Below the pieces are notes generated by a model, which worked only from the letters and a program-made list of their open reading frames with translations, was not told the origin of the DNA and did not search any database. A DNA stretch of 64,000 nt from assembly GCA_902578495.1 (NCBI GenBank), contig CACHCY010000001.1, positions 286,695-350,694 on the forward strand, read 5' to 3'. The DNA comes from an uncultured SAR86 cluster bacterium. GTDB lineage: Bacteria; Pseudomonadota; Gammaproteobacteria; Magnimaribacterales; AG-339-G14. The position numbers were made by a program, and so were the translations under genes. Below, in pieces: positions 28,907 through 38,054 of this stretch (positions are counted from its first letter, which is position 1; the number at the start of each line of letters is the position of its first letter).

Positions 28907-30057
28907 AATTAAAAGATTGTCATAACATTAGCGATTTAAGAAAAGCTGCAGAAAAAAGATTGCCAGCAGCCATGTTCCATTACATTGATGGTGCTGCAGG
29001 AGATGAATGGACAATAAAACATAATACGAATTCCTTTGAACAATACGAAGTGATCCCGAATTATTTAGTTAATGTAGATAAAATTGATACTTCAACAAAG
29101 GTTCTTGGGACACAAATTGATTGGCCATACATATGCTCGCCCACCGGCTATCACAGATTATTTCATCACGAAGGTGAAATAGCAGCAGCAAATGCTGCAA
29201 GTGATATGGGTACGATTTTTTGCCTCTCTACCCTTTCAACAACCACTATCGAAGAGGTTGCAGAAAAATCTAAAGGTCCTAAAGTTTTTCAAATTTATGT
29301 TCTGAAGGACAGAAGTATCTCAGTCGAATACATTGAAAGATGTAAAGCTGCTAATTACGATGCTCTCTGCTTGACTATTGATGTTCCTGTTAACGGCAGA
29401 CGAGAAAGAGATTTACGCACGGGCATGACCGTGCCACCAAAATTAACACTGAAGTCCTACCTAAATATCGCCAGTAAATTTGATTGGACATTGAATTATC
29501 TTACTCATCCCCCTACGCCATCCATGGTCAATATTGAGCATAGGTTGAAAGATGCTGCTAATGATATTTCTGTAATGGATTTTATGAACAGTCAGTTTGA
29601 TAGGACTGTTACTTGGAAAGATGCAGAGTGGATGATAGGTCAATGGGATAAGGCTTTTGCGGTCAAAGGAATTTTATCTGTAGAAGATGCTAAACGGGCA
29701 AAGGATATTGGTGCTTCAGCAATAATGATTTCAAATCATGGAGGAAGACAACTGGATGGCTGTCCAGCGCCATTTGAAATGTTGAAAGAAATTAGAGATG
29801 CTGTTGGAGACTCTATTGAGATTATAGTTGATGGTGGTATCAGAAGAGGGATTCATGTCATAAAAGCTCTCGCCATGGGAGCTAATGCTTGCATGGGGGG
29901 TAGACCATACCTTTATGGACTATCTGTAGGAGGCTACAAAGGAGCTAAATATGCGTTACAACTTTTAAAAGATGAAGTTGAACAAAGCATGATCCTGACA
30001 GGAGTCAAGAACGTTAATGAATTAAATAGATCTTTTTTGAGGAGGCCCGGAGAATGA
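28903..30057 (+). CDS. FMN-dependent alpha-hydroxy-acid dehydrogenase (LldD/lactate oxidase family)
   Basis: The 384-aa TIM-barrel flavoprotein has the family start (LRKAAEKRLPAAMFHYIDGA), a typical FMN-binding segment FQIYVLKDR, the active-site SNHGGRQLDG, and IIVDGGIRRGIHVIKALAMG. These enzymes oxidise L-2-hydroxy acids such as lactate, glycolate or mandelate to 2-keto acids. The start is TTG 28903, overlapping the MFS stop by 4 nt. The next gene starts at ATGA. A membrane-targeting loop may lie at about residues 180-220. The substrate is not determinable. Confidence 0.88.
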   Translation: MKLKDCHNISDLRKAAEKRLPAAMFHYIDGAAGDEWTIKHNTNSFEQYEVIPNYLVNVDKIDTSTKVLGTQIDWPYICSPTGYHRLFHHEGEIAAANAASDMGTIFCLSTLSTTTIEEVAEKSKGPKVFQIYVLKDRSISVEYIERCKAANYDALCLTIDVPVNGRRERDLRTGMTVPPKLTLKSYLNIASKFDWTLNYLTHPPTPSMVNIEHRLKDAANDISVMDFMNSQFDRTVTWKDAEWMIGQWDKAFAVKGILSVEDAKRAKDIGASAIMISNHGGRQLDGCPAPFEMLKEIRDAVGDSIEIIVDGGIRRGIHVIKALAMGANACMGGRPYLYGLSVGGYKGAKYALQLLKDEVEQSMILTGVKNVNELNRSFLRRPGE

Positions 30058-32195
30058 GGATTAGATTACTGATTATTTTAGCTTTGTTAAATCTTAATGT
30101 GTTTGCGGTTGAGGGTATGTGGGAACCCTCTCAAATGGGCACTTTAGAAAAGGAGTTAAAAAACACAGGGTATTCTGGAGACGCAGATGATCTAACAGAT
30201 TTATTTTCTTTCCCGCTTAATGCAATAGTGAGTCTTGGTGGATGCTCTGCATCGTTTGTCTCTCCGGAAGGTCTTATTGCTACTAATTACCATTGCATCG
30301 AGGGGTCATATTTACAATTTAACTCTTCCGAAAAGGAAAATTTATTCGAAACCGGGTTTGTTGCTAGAAGCAAATCAGAGGAAAAACCGTCTGCACCTGG
30401 GTCAAGTGCTTATGTCACTCAAAGCATCACCAATGTTACCAAGGCTGTGTTGAGACAAACGGAAACCCTTAAAGATGACCTTGATAGATACAATAAAATT
30501 GAAAGTAATAAAAAAAGCATCATTGAACAATGTGAAACAAGCGATGAAATCAGATGCAATGTCAGATCATTTTTTAGCGGAGAGACTTATCAATTAGAAA
30601 AAAGATTAAAAATAAGAGATGTTCGATTGGTCTACGCTCCTCCTGCTTCGATAGGTGAGTATGGCGGCGAGATAGATAATTGGATGTTCCCAAGGCATAC
30701 AGGGGATTTTGCCTTGTTGCGAGCTTATGTGGCTCCTGATGGCAGCAGCAAAGAATTTGCTAACCAAAATAAACCATATAAATCCAAGAACTATTTAAAG
30801 ATATCAGCAAAAGGAGTTCAAGAAGGAGATTTTGTTATGGTTGCCGGATATCCAGGCACAACCAACAGATTGCTTACATATAACGAAGTGGAATTTGATA
30901 TAGAGGAAGGATTTAAAGGTTTCGTTAATTTTTTAAAATCTGGAATAGACATAATGAGATCTTCTACAAAGGATGAAGATGGTTCTTCTTTAAAATATAG
31001 AGGATTAATCAGCGGATATGAAAATTACTATAAAAAAATATCAGGACAAATAGATGGTGCAGAGTCATTCAGCGTTCAAGACAAAGCTAATTCTGATTGG
31101 TTAGGTTTCATAGATTATTTAAATGAAAAAGGCTCTAGACAAGAAAAGGAGTCTCTAGATTCGCTTCTTTCTTTGATTAATGATCAAAAGGCAGAAGAGT
31201 TACCTAATTATTATTATGGAAATTCAAGAATGATTTCTACCGCTCAAAGAATTTACAGATACGCCTATGAAAGAACCAAACCAAATGATCAGCGAGAAAT
31301 TGGCTTCCAAGAGAGAGATCATGAAAATATTGTGAATGGAATTAAATCTCTTGATTATCGTCTTGATAAAAGAGTTGATAAAGAAATTTTTATTAACCGA
31401 CTTGAAAAATATAGAACTTTTGACGGAAATTTAAGAAGGCCACAATTCAGCAATTATTTTCAACTAGATGCAGACTTTAAAAAGTCTAAAAAAATTGTTG
31501 AAGATATCTACTTACAAAAATCATTATTGGATTCAGCTGAAGATAGACTTTCCTTGATTGACTTATCTCTAGATGAACTCAATTCAATTGAAGATCCTTT
31601 CATTAACATTGCAAGGATTCTATTTGATGAGCAAATAGAGTATGAAAACATTGCTAAGTCTGAAGGTAGCGAAAAACAAAGACTCAAATCATCTTTCATA
31701 AAATCGTTAAGAAAATATTACAAAAGTATTGGAAAGTCATTGTACTCAGATGCTAACGGTACCCTCAGAATTACCTTTGGCAATGTTAAGGGAGTATCTC
31801 TAGAAGACGGCATTACCTATGGTCCATTCACGCGTTTAGAAGGTATTAATAAAAAACATAGTGGAGAGGAGCCTTTTGATGCTCCAGATAAGCTAATGGA
31901 TTTAATCTCTCAAAAAAATTATGGAAGATATGAGTTGGAATCCTTAGGTTCTGTTCCGGTGAATTTTTTGTGCGATCTTGATATTACAAATGGAAATTCA
32001 GGGTCAGCCACGCTAAACGCTAAAGGTGAGTTGGTAGGTCTTGCTTTTGATGGGATGCTTCAGACGATTATCGCTGACTATAAATATATTCCAGAAGCGA
32101 GAACTATATCTGTAGATTCAAGGTACTTTCTTTGGACTTTAGAGAAGTTTGATGAAGCTAAGAATATTCTTGAAGAGTTATCGCTTGAATACTAA
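30054..32195 (+). CDS. S46 family peptidase (dipeptidyl-peptidase 7/11 type)
   Basis: The 713-aa secreted serine peptidase has a signal peptide (MRIRLLIILALLNLNVFA). The triad context is visible: ATNYHCIEGS with His80, MFPRHTGDFALLRAY with the Asp, and DITNGNSGSATLNAKGE with the Ser near residue 650. S46 enzymes release dipeptides from the N-terminus of oligopeptides in the periplasm. The gene overlaps the hydroxyacid dehydrogenase by 4 nt and converges with the amidohydrolase by 4 nt. P1 preference (hydrophobic or acidic) is not determinable. Confidence 0.92.
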   Translation: MRIRLLIILALLNLNVFAVEGMWEPSQMGTLEKELKNTGYSGDADDLTDLFSFPLNAIVSLGGCSASFVSPEGLIATNYHCIEGSYLQFNSSEKENLFETGFVARSKSEEKPSAPGSSAYVTQSITNVTKAVLRQTETLKDDLDRYNKIESNKKSIIEQCETSDEIRCNVRSFFSGETYQLEKRLKIRDVRLVYAPPASIGEYGGEIDNWMFPRHTGDFALLRAYVAPDGSSKEFANQNKPYKSKNYLKISAKGVQEGDFVMVAGYPGTTNRLLTYNEVEFDIEEGFKGFVNFLKSGIDIMRSSTKDEDGSSLKYRGLISGYENYYKKISGQIDGAESFSVQDKANSDWLGFIDYLNEKGSRQEKESLDSLLSLINDQKAEELPNYYYGNSRMISTAQRIYRYAYERTKPNDQREIGFQERDHENIVNGIKSLDYRLDKRVDKEIFINRLEKYRTFDGNLRRPQFSNYFQLDADFKKSKKIVEDIYLQKSLLDSAEDRLSLIDLSLDELNSIEDPFINIARILFDEQIEYENIAKSEGSEKQRLKSSFIKSLRKYYKSIGKSLYSDANGTLRITFGNVKGVSLEDGITYGPFTRLEGINKKHSGEEPFDAPDKLMDLISQKNYGRYELESLGSVPVNFLCDLDITNGNSGSATLNAKGELVGLAFDGMLQTIIADYKYIPEARTISVDSRYFLWTLEKFDEAKNILEELSLEY

Positions 32196-34093
32196 GAAAT
32201 GACTGTGCTTTTAACAGGCTTGTTTCTTGCAGCCCAAATAAGTCTTAGGAATTTGACAATAAATAACCTAAAAGTTCGATCATAAAAAGATATCTTTTCT
32301 TTAGTATCTTTGGCCTCCGATGTTTGCTTCCCTCTTATAACTTGACCTGGAAGAGTTCCGGTTGCTTGACCATTCTCATAAACAACCTCGCCACTTTTAA
32401 TAGTTGCTAAATAACCAAAGGATTCCTGAACAAGCCTTTTCCCTCCTTTAGGTAGATCAAAGATCATTTTTGGAAGAGAGACATTTAATTTTTCAAAATC
32501 AATAATATTGATATCTGCAATCATTCCAGTTTTTATTTCTCCCCTATCAAATAGTCCATAAGTTTCAGCAGTGTCTTTTGTCTGCTTTCTAATAATGAGT
32601 TCTAAAGGAATTTTATTGCCTGCTGATCTATCTCTTGCCCAGTGAGATAAATTTGTTGTGGGCATGCTTGCATCACAAATAAGACCGCAATGGGCTCCTC
32701 CATCACTCCCACCAGCCACAGATGATTTAAGTTTATAGAATGTTTCAACGAATTTAAGTTTATGATTTTCATAAGGGGTGAAACATGCGTAAATTAAGCT
32801 TTTACCGTCATCTTTTATCAGTTCGTCGTAAATAACCTCTTCTTCTGACTGATTTCTCTGTTCAGCTAAGTAAGCAATACTATCTTCTCTTGTTGGTTCG
32901 TAATTAGGAGGATTACTTAAAATAAATTGAGTTTCATAGTTAGAGATTAGTTTTTTACCTATTTCTGCTTCAGCTTTAATTTCTTCTTTAGTCTTATTAG
33001 ATTTTTGTTCTTTAGCAGCTTTTTGTAAATCTTCTCTAAAGCTTGGCGACTCATTTAAAATTTTTTGCTTAAAAGCAGGATCCCTCATGATTGACAGTCT
33101 CTCGTTGAGGGGAAGATGAGAAATTTCTTTGTAGGAAGGATGACCTATAAATGGATGCAAAGAACTTTCTAGACCAAACATAAGTCCCACATTTCTTCCT
33201 GGGAACTGAGGTCGAACATTTTTACCTTTAAGAAACTGTTCTTCGCAGTAAAGAATTGTTTTAACGGAGTCGCCATTTGTTTGAAGAACAGTTAAACCGC
33301 AATCAGACTTTTCAACGTATTCTTTCATCCATGACATTTCTATTTCTTGATCCAGCCAATCAGAAACAATTTCTAAAGTACCCTCACCTGCGCGGTCCAC
33401 TGCAAAAGCAAGTTCCTTCATTTCTTCTGAGCTTGCTTCTGTGCCAGGCACATAAACACCATGAACGTCCCTGTGTAAGATAGTTCTAGATGTGCTAAAT
33501 CCTAATGCACCAGCATTTATTGCTTTTTCTACTATTTCTGACATTTGGTTGATTTCGTCTTTAGATGCATCAACTTGGTTTTGACATCTATCGTAGCCCA
33601 TCACATAACTTCTTACTGGCCCATGTCCAATCATAAATCCTAAATCCATTACAAATTCTTTTCTTTCTATTGCATCTAGAAATTCAGGAAAAGTTTCCCA
33701 CTCCCAATCAATGCCTTCATGCAGTGCAGTACCTGGGATGTCCTCAACACCCTCCATAAGTTGAATAAGGAAATTTTCATCTCCGGGTTTCACGGGTGCG
33801 AACCCAACTCCACAATTGCCCATAACAACTGTGGTTACACCATGCCAGCTCGAAGGAGTTAAATAAGGATCCCAACAAACTTGTCCATCGTAGTGTGTAT
33901 GAATATCTACCCACCCAGGAGAAACAAGGTTTCCATCAGCATCAATTTCTTTTTTACCTGAATTAATGACTTCACCGACTTTGGTAATTTTTCCATCATC
34001 AATTGCAATATCACCAAGAAAAGGTTTTTTTCCGGATCCATCAACTATGTTGCCATTTCTAATAACTAAATCGTGTATGTGCATTTCTCTCAT
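32192..34093 (-). CDS. N-acyl-D-amino-acid deacylase family amidohydrolase
   Basis: The 633-aa metal-dependent hydrolase begins HDLVIRNGNIVDGSGKKPF and has the metal motif GWVDIHTHYDGQVCWDP, GHGPVRSYVMG, and SDGGAHCGLICDAS in the C-terminal half, the pattern of D-aminoacylase-type enzymes. It should cleave an N-acyl or similar amide or cyclic substrate in the cytoplasm; no signal peptide is visible. It is longer than characterised D-aminoacylases (about 480 aa), with an insert rich in charged residues around 370-410. CATAAT lies 6 nt before the ATG, predicting a leaderless mRNA. Confidence 0.87.
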   Translation of the reverse strand: MREMHIHDLVIRNGNIVDGSGKKPFLGDIAIDDGKITKVGEVINSGKKEIDADGNLVSPGWVDIHTHYDGQVCWDPYLTPSSWHGVTTVVMGNCGVGFAPVKPGDENFLIQLMEGVEDIPGTALHEGIDWEWETFPEFLDAIERKEFVMDLGFMIGHGPVRSYVMGYDRCQNQVDASKDEINQMSEIVEKAINAGALGFSTSRTILHRDVHGVYVPGTEASSEEMKELAFAVDRAGEGTLEIVSDWLDQEIEMSWMKEYVEKSDCGLTVLQTNGDSVKTILYCEEQFLKGKNVRPQFPGRNVGLMFGLESSLHPFIGHPSYKEISHLPLNERLSIMRDPAFKQKILNESPSFREDLQKAAKEQKSNKTKEEIKAEAEIGKKLISNYETQFILSNPPNYEPTREDSIAYLAEQRNQSEEEVIYDELIKDDGKSLIYACFTPYENHKLKFVETFYKLKSSVAGGSDGGAHCGLICDASMPTTNLSHWARDRSAGNKIPLELIIRKQTKDTAETYGLFDRGEIKTGMIADINIIDFEKLNVSLPKMIFDLPKGGKRLVQESFGYLATIKSGEVVYENGQATGTLPGQVIRGKQTSEAKDTKEKISFYDRTFRLFIVKFLRLIWAARNKPVKSTVIS

Positions 34094-34099
34094 GGACTT

Positions 34100-34105
34100 A
34101 TTATG
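34100..34105 (-). promoter_or_regulatory. -10 box 6 nt before the amidohydrolase ATG
   Basis: Minus-strand CATAAT (34105-34100, 5/6 match) is followed by AAGTCC and the start codon. A +7 start would coincide with the A of ATG. No Shine-Dalgarno sequence is present and no strong -35 is seen. It is one of several genes with this -10/N6/ATG arrangement. Confidence 0.4.
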
Positions 34106-34135
34106 TATCTGTAATGATGAAAATTGAAGTATTTT

Positions 34136-34211
34136 TGGTGGAGCCAGGCGGGATCGAACCGCCGACCTCCTGCGTGCAAAGCAGGCGCTCTCCCAGCTGA
34201 GCTATGGCCCC
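34136..34211 (-). tRNA. tRNA-Ala (anticodon TGC)
   Basis: This 76-nt cloverleaf starts GGGGCCA and pairs with TGGCTCC before ACCA. The anticodon stem CTGC(T)/(G)CAGG encloses a loop with TGC, and the T-arm GGTTCGATCCC is intact. CCA is encoded. This isoacceptor is usually in the 16S-23S spacer; here it stands alone between an amidohydrolase and amtB. Confidence 0.97.
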
Positions 34212-34290
34212 AAAAGAAGGGAGTAGATTAGAGAAAGATAAAGGAAATGTCTAATGTTTTTATTAAAACAAAGATGCTCTTTTTTAGAGC

Positions 34291-34348
34291 AATTTGCACT
34301 ATTTTATTTCTAATATAATCCTTTTTATTAATTTACTGGGAGGAATTA
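34291..34348 (+). promoter_or_regulatory. amtB upstream region: -10 and strong Shine-Dalgarno
   Basis: TATAAT lies at 34314-34319 with TTGCAC 14 nt upstream (34294-34299), too close for an ordinary -35. The leader carries GGGAGGA 5-7 nt before the ATG, one of the strongest ribosome sites in the window. A small GCTCT/AGAGC hairpin with a T loop lies at 34276-34290. I found no sigma54-type GG-N10-GC element, so nitrogen control is not evident from the DNA. Confidence 0.4.
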
Positions 34349-35557
34349 ATGGATTCTGGAAATACAGCGTGGATTCTTACGTCCACAGCACTAGTTTTGT
34401 TCATGACTATGCCAGGTTTAGCCCTATTTTATGGCGGTCTGGTTAGGTCTCAAAATATTTTATCGGTATTAATGCAATGCTTTGCGATTGCTTGCTTGGC
34501 TTCATTTGCTTGGTTGTTTATGGCATATAGCATAGCGTTTTCCGAAGGATCTCCTTATTTTGGGGATTTAAGTCAAATGTTCTTAATGAATATGGCAAGA
34601 GATAGCCTTTCTGGAGATATTCCAGAATCTGCATTTTTTATGTTTCAAATGACATTTGCAATTATCACTCCAGCATTAATTGTAGGAGCTTATCCTGAGA
34701 GAATTAAATTTAGTTTTGTAATAGCTTTCTCATTTCTTTGGATTTTATTTGTTTATGCACCCGTAACACATTGGATATGGGGTGGCGGCTGGTTGGCGGA
34801 AATGGGAGTTCTAGATTTTGCCGGAGGCTTGGTGGTGCACTTAACTGCTGGAACCACGGCGCTGATTCTCGCTTTCTTATTAGGACCCAGAGAAGGTTTT
34901 CCTAATCAAATAAAACCTCCTCATAATCCTGGGTTAACTATGATGGGAGCTTGTATGTTATGGGTTGGTTGGTTCGGCTTTAATGGTGGCAGTGCTCTCG
35001 CTGCAAACCAAGATGCGGGGATGGCCATACTTGTAACTCATATTTCTGCTTCAGTAGCATCTTTGGTATGGATGTTCATTGAATGGATAAAATTCGGAAA
35101 ACCTAGTTTGGTTGGAATAGTAACAGGATCAATTGCAGGTCTAGCTTCAATTACACCCGCATCAGGATTTGTAGGTCCTATAGGAGCGGTCATTATTGGT
35201 TTAGTGTCTGGTTACCTTTGTTACGTTGCAGTTGGATTTGTTAAAAATGCCCTAAAAATTGATGACTCACTTGATGTGTTTGCAGTTCATGGTCTTGGAG
35301 GAACTTTGGGAATACTTTTATTGCCTTTCCTAATTGGTTCAAATCTTGGCGGAGTTGGTCTTTCTGAAGGTCAGACTGTCATGAGTTTTTTCAATACTCA
35401 ACTTACAGGCACAATTAGTGTTTTAATTTTCACTGCGATTATGACAGTAATAATTGCTTTAATCCTAAGATCATTCTTTGGTTTAAGAGTAGATGACGAT
35501 CAAATAGAAGAAGGTTTAGACCTATCCTCTCACGGTCAATCCGGATACAAATTATAA
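34349..35557 (+). CDS. amtB: Ammonium transporter AmtB
   Basis: Amt proteins conduct ammonium through a trimeric pore. The 402-aa protein has about 11 membrane segments and the family pattern ALFYGGLVRSQNILSVLMQC. The twin histidines of the pore are at about 141 (APVTHWIWGGG) and 314 (FAVHGLGGTLG). No signal peptide is evident and the N-terminus is short. No glnK (PII) gene is adjacent, unlike the usual glnK-amtB pair. It fits a scavenging lifestyle in nitrogen-poor water. Confidence 0.96.
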   Translation: MDSGNTAWILTSTALVLFMTMPGLALFYGGLVRSQNILSVLMQCFAIACLASFAWLFMAYSIAFSEGSPYFGDLSQMFLMNMARDSLSGDIPESAFFMFQMTFAIITPALIVGAYPERIKFSFVIAFSFLWILFVYAPVTHWIWGGGWLAEMGVLDFAGGLVVHLTAGTTALILAFLLGPREGFPNQIKPPHNPGLTMMGACMLWVGWFGFNGGSALAANQDAGMAILVTHISASVASLVWMFIEWIKFGKPSLVGIVTGSIAGLASITPASGFVGPIGAVIIGLVSGYLCYVAVGFVKNALKIDDSLDVFAVHGLGGTLGILLLPFLIGSNLGGVGLSEGQTVMSFFNTQLTGTISVLIFTAIMTVIIALILRSFFGLRVDDDQIEEGLDLSSHGQSGYKL

Positions 35558-35564
35558 ATTTTTA

Positions 35565-36239
35565 TTAAGCAGGCAATGCATTAGAGATAGCTTCAAGGAG
35601 CGGTCTCTGATGCGCTTGTTTAGTTTTTGCATAATGAGGATGACCTAAACTAGCTAAATCTTCTGCTTTCTCCATTATTCTTTTTTCAAAATCTGAAGAT
35701 GAAGCTATTTCATCAAGTAGTCCGGCCTCAATACACTTGTCAAAAGGATAAGGATCAGCATGATAAAGAACAGAGTAAACATGCTTTTTATCGATTCTGC
35801 TTTCAGCAACTTCCATAATAGGAGAAGGAATATCCATGTTGTTTCTAACTTCGTTTGCCTGAGCAACAAATTCCCCTTCTAGAGCTATGCGGTAGTCTCC
35901 GCAACAAACAATAAAAATTCCCATGGCAATTGCATGCCCTGTAACAGCCATAATTATTGGTCTAGGAAAAGTATATAGATCATGCATAGTTTTCATTCCT
36001 AAAGCAGTCATTTTTTGTGCCTTTTTCGCATCTCCACTTTGAAATGTTTTGAGATCAAATCCTGCTGAAAAAATGCCTTCTCTTCCTCTTATAATTAATG
36101 CACCACTATCTTTGGAAACTTGATCTAGACAATTTTGTATAGATTCAAGCATTTCTAATGAAAAGACATTTACCTTCCCATCATCCAATGTAATAGTTGA
36201 AATATCTCCTTCTTTGCTAAGGGTTGCTGGTTCACTCAT
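35565..36239 (-). CDS. Enoyl-CoA hydratase/isomerase (crotonase) family protein
   Basis: The 224-aa protein has the crotonase fold pattern: IIRGREGIFSAGFDLK (oxyanion region), PIIMAVTGHAIAMGIFIVCC and DYRIALEGEF. It is shorter than typical crotonases (about 260 aa). The Glu in GGGCELA of canonical hydratases is Phe here (AMGIFIV), while a Glu is kept in AQANEV. It may act as an isomerase or hydrolase on a CoA thioester and not as a classical hydratase. AGGAGG lies before the ATG. A redoxin gene precedes it in the same direction. Confidence 0.8.
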   Translation of the reverse strand: MSEPATLSKEGDISTITLDDGKVNVFSLEMLESIQNCLDQVSKDSGALIIRGREGIFSAGFDLKTFQSGDAKKAQKMTALGMKTMHDLYTFPRPIIMAVTGHAIAMGIFIVCCGDYRIALEGEFVAQANEVRNNMDIPSPIMEVAESRIDKKHVYSVLYHADPYPFDKCIEAGLLDEIASSSDFEKRIMEKAEDLASLGHPHYAKTKQAHQRPLLEAISNALPA

Positions 36240-36255
36240 TTTTTCCTCCTGAAAA

Positions 36256-36837
36256 TTATATTAAATCACAAGCTGCGGGCGGCATCCAATGGGCATCTTT
36301 GCCATCCCACTTTATATTACATCCAATTGGGTTGGTAACTGGAACTGAAATGATACTTCCTCTTAGATAATCATCAATTGCATTTTCCAAATCGTTTATT
36401 GTTGATTTAGATCCATTTCTTGGATTATCAATTCCTCTTCCTGTATAAATCAATGATCTGTCGGAATCAAAGACAAAAAAATGAGGAGTTTTTAGAGCTC
36501 CATAATTAGTTGCAGTCTCTTGAGATTCATCGTGAAGATAGTCCCAGGGGAATTGATGCTCTTGCATTCGAGTTTGCATATTCTCAAAACTATCTTCTTC
36601 ATAGGTATTTTTACTGTTCGAATTGATACATACCAACTTGATGCTCTCTCGATTATACTTTTCAACAGTTTTGCGAGTGGTTTCATCGGAACCAATTACA
36701 TAAGGACAATGATTGCAAGTGAAAGAAATTATCAATAACTTATATTCACTGTAACTTGCTAGATCATGAAACAAATTGTCAGTTCCAAGAAGATTAAAAT
36801 CTGGAGCTTTGTTGCCTATTTCTAATGTATAAGCCAA
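36256..36837 (-). CDS. Redoxin / AhpC-TSA-like thioredoxin-fold protein
   Basis: The 193-aa protein starts with the redoxin pattern IGNKAPDFNLLGTDN and has the CXXC-type motif FTCNHCPYVIGSDE near residue 55, then HFFVFDSDRSLIYTGRGIDN and NPIGCNIKWDG. This family (often annotated thioredoxin-like or alkyl hydroperoxide reductase-related) is cytoplasmic here, as no signal peptide is visible. Substrate is unknown. It lies between a desaturase and a crotonase, 7-16 nt from each. Confidence 0.82.
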   Translation of the reverse strand: MAYTLEIGNKAPDFNLLGTDNLFHDLASYSEYKLLIISFTCNHCPYVIGSDETTRKTVEKYNRESIKLVCINSNSKNTYEEDSFENMQTRMQEHQFPWDYLHDESQETATNYGALKTPHFFVFDSDRSLIYTGRGIDNPRNGSKSTINDLENAIDDYLRGSIISVPVTNPIGCNIKWDGKDAHWMPPAACDLI

Positions 36838-36844
36838 AGTAATA

Positions 36845-37747
36845 TCAAGTCAGCGGGTTAAAGGATATTTTTTCTGGAATGTCATCTGCACCGGGCATAT
36901 TTTTAGCAATCATGAACGGTCTTAAAGCCTCTATAGCTTTTGGTTCATCGTGATGACAAATTTTTGGATACATATGATGCATGATATGAATTTGCATTGA
37001 ATGATTTAAAAACCTAGGCAATCCGTTTCTCCAAAATCTTGTATCGCTATGTCTTCCAATTTCGAGCCCATTATGAGGCTCTCTTGAAAAAACTAATCCT
37101 AAATAAGAAGTGATAATCTTTAATGGAAGCCACCACAAAAAAAGAGTTTCCAAAGGAAAAAAGAAAGCCGTAACCATTTGTGTTAAAACAATGAATAATT
37201 GAACCATAGATCCTCTATCTATGCTTTTTTTGAATTCAGGATCTTTGTCACAATAGTCATTAACCATTTTTTCTATCCTTTCGTCTGATCCCTGATTATG
37301 AACCCTCAAAGCTGCCTCAAACCATGAGTCAACATGCGTATGGAAGTAATCAGGGTCCTTTTCAGGATCATTTGTGTGAGCGTGATGTTTCATATGAAGA
37401 ACTTTTAATAGTTCATGAGATCTTGCTAAAGGAATCAAGGAAATCTGACCCACAAAAGAATTAACCCACTCAAGGTTCTTATGGTTCCCCGATAGATGTC
37501 CGTGTTGGCCTGCATGAGATGGCAAATAGGCAAAAGATGTAGAAATTAGAGATATGAAAAAACCTAACCATAATGGAATAGTTGATGTAATAACTAAATA
37601 CCAGACAAGACACCATACAAAAAATTGCGTAAAGGCAATAACAATCATTTCCCACTCTATTCTTCCCATAAAAGCTCTAGCTATTTCTTTTTCTTGATCA
37701 TGAGAGAGTTCAGAGGATTGGTAATAGTACATCTGGCTATCGGTCAT
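36845..37747 (-). CDS. Membrane fatty acid desaturase family protein
   Basis: The 300-aa protein has several hydrophobic segments and three histidine boxes of a di-iron membrane desaturase/hydroxylase: HAGQHGH near residue 85, HMKHHAH near 120, and HIMHHMYPKICHH near 255. The ORF track opens at 37762, but ATG 37747 overlaps the stop of the upstream small membrane gene as ATGA, so I use that start. The substrate (acyl chain or carotenoid-like lipid) is not determinable. Confidence 0.85.
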   Translation of the reverse strand: MTDSQMYYYQSSELSHDQEKEIARAFMGRIEWEMIVIAFTQFFVWCLVWYLVITSTIPLWLGFFISLISTSFAYLPSHAGQHGHLSGNHKNLEWVNSFVGQISLIPLARSHELLKVLHMKHHAHTNDPEKDPDYFHTHVDSWFEAALRVHNQGSDERIEKMVNDYCDKDPEFKKSIDRGSMVQLFIVLTQMVTAFFFPLETLFLWWLPLKIITSYLGLVFSREPHNGLEIGRHSDTRFWRNGLPRFLNHSMQIHIMHHMYPKICHHDEPKAIEALRPFMIAKNMPGADDIPEKISFNPLT

Positions 37748-37962
37748 ACTATCCAGCCCCATTTTTTATATTTAGCTAACAAGCCAAAAAGGAACCCAGC
37801 CAGATAACTAGCTACAGTAAAAAAAAGTTCATTTTTTGGTTCAAAAAAGTAAATGGTTGCAGCATTAAAAACACTGCCAAAAAAAACAAACGCAAATAAA
37901 ACAATGAACCATTGCTCTATTATTGAAATTTTATCCTCTGTTTTTGAAGATTTTTCATTCAT
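37744..37962 (-). CDS. Small two-helix membrane protein, unknown function
   Basis: The 72-aa protein has a charged N-terminus (about 14 residues) and two hydrophobic segments (about 18-38 and 47-62), ending KYKKWGWIV. I do not recognise the family. Its stop overlaps the desaturase ATG by 4 nt, so it is translated together with it and may be an accessory subunit. The coupling supports a real gene despite the short length. Confidence 0.65.
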   Translation of the reverse strand: MNEKSSKTEDKISIIEQWFIVLFAFVFFGSVFNAATIYFFEPKNELFFTVASYLAGFLFGLLAKYKKWGWIV

Positions 37963-38020
37963 AGCAGTTTTATTTTACTAACAGAAATTAAATAAATATA
38001 TATTTAAGACCTAGATTAAC

Positions 38021-38048
38021 TTGGATCATCCTAATTAGAGAATATAAT
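38021..38048 (+). promoter_or_regulatory. Promoter with -10 six nt before the sterol-desaturase-family ATG
   Basis: A perfect TATAAT at 38043-38048 is preceded at 16 nt by TTGGAT (38021-38026, weak -35). The start codon ATG begins at 38055, 6 nt after the -10, so a normal +7 start would fall on its A. No Shine-Dalgarno sequence is present. The transcript is predicted to be leaderless. Confidence 0.5.
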
Positions 38049-38054
38049 TTGTCT

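Noticed and set aside
34276-34290. GCTCT-TTTTT-AGAGC hairpin upstream of amtB as a terminator
   Set aside because: The stem is only 5 bp with an AT-rich surround and no T-tract after it; it probably has no terminator function.
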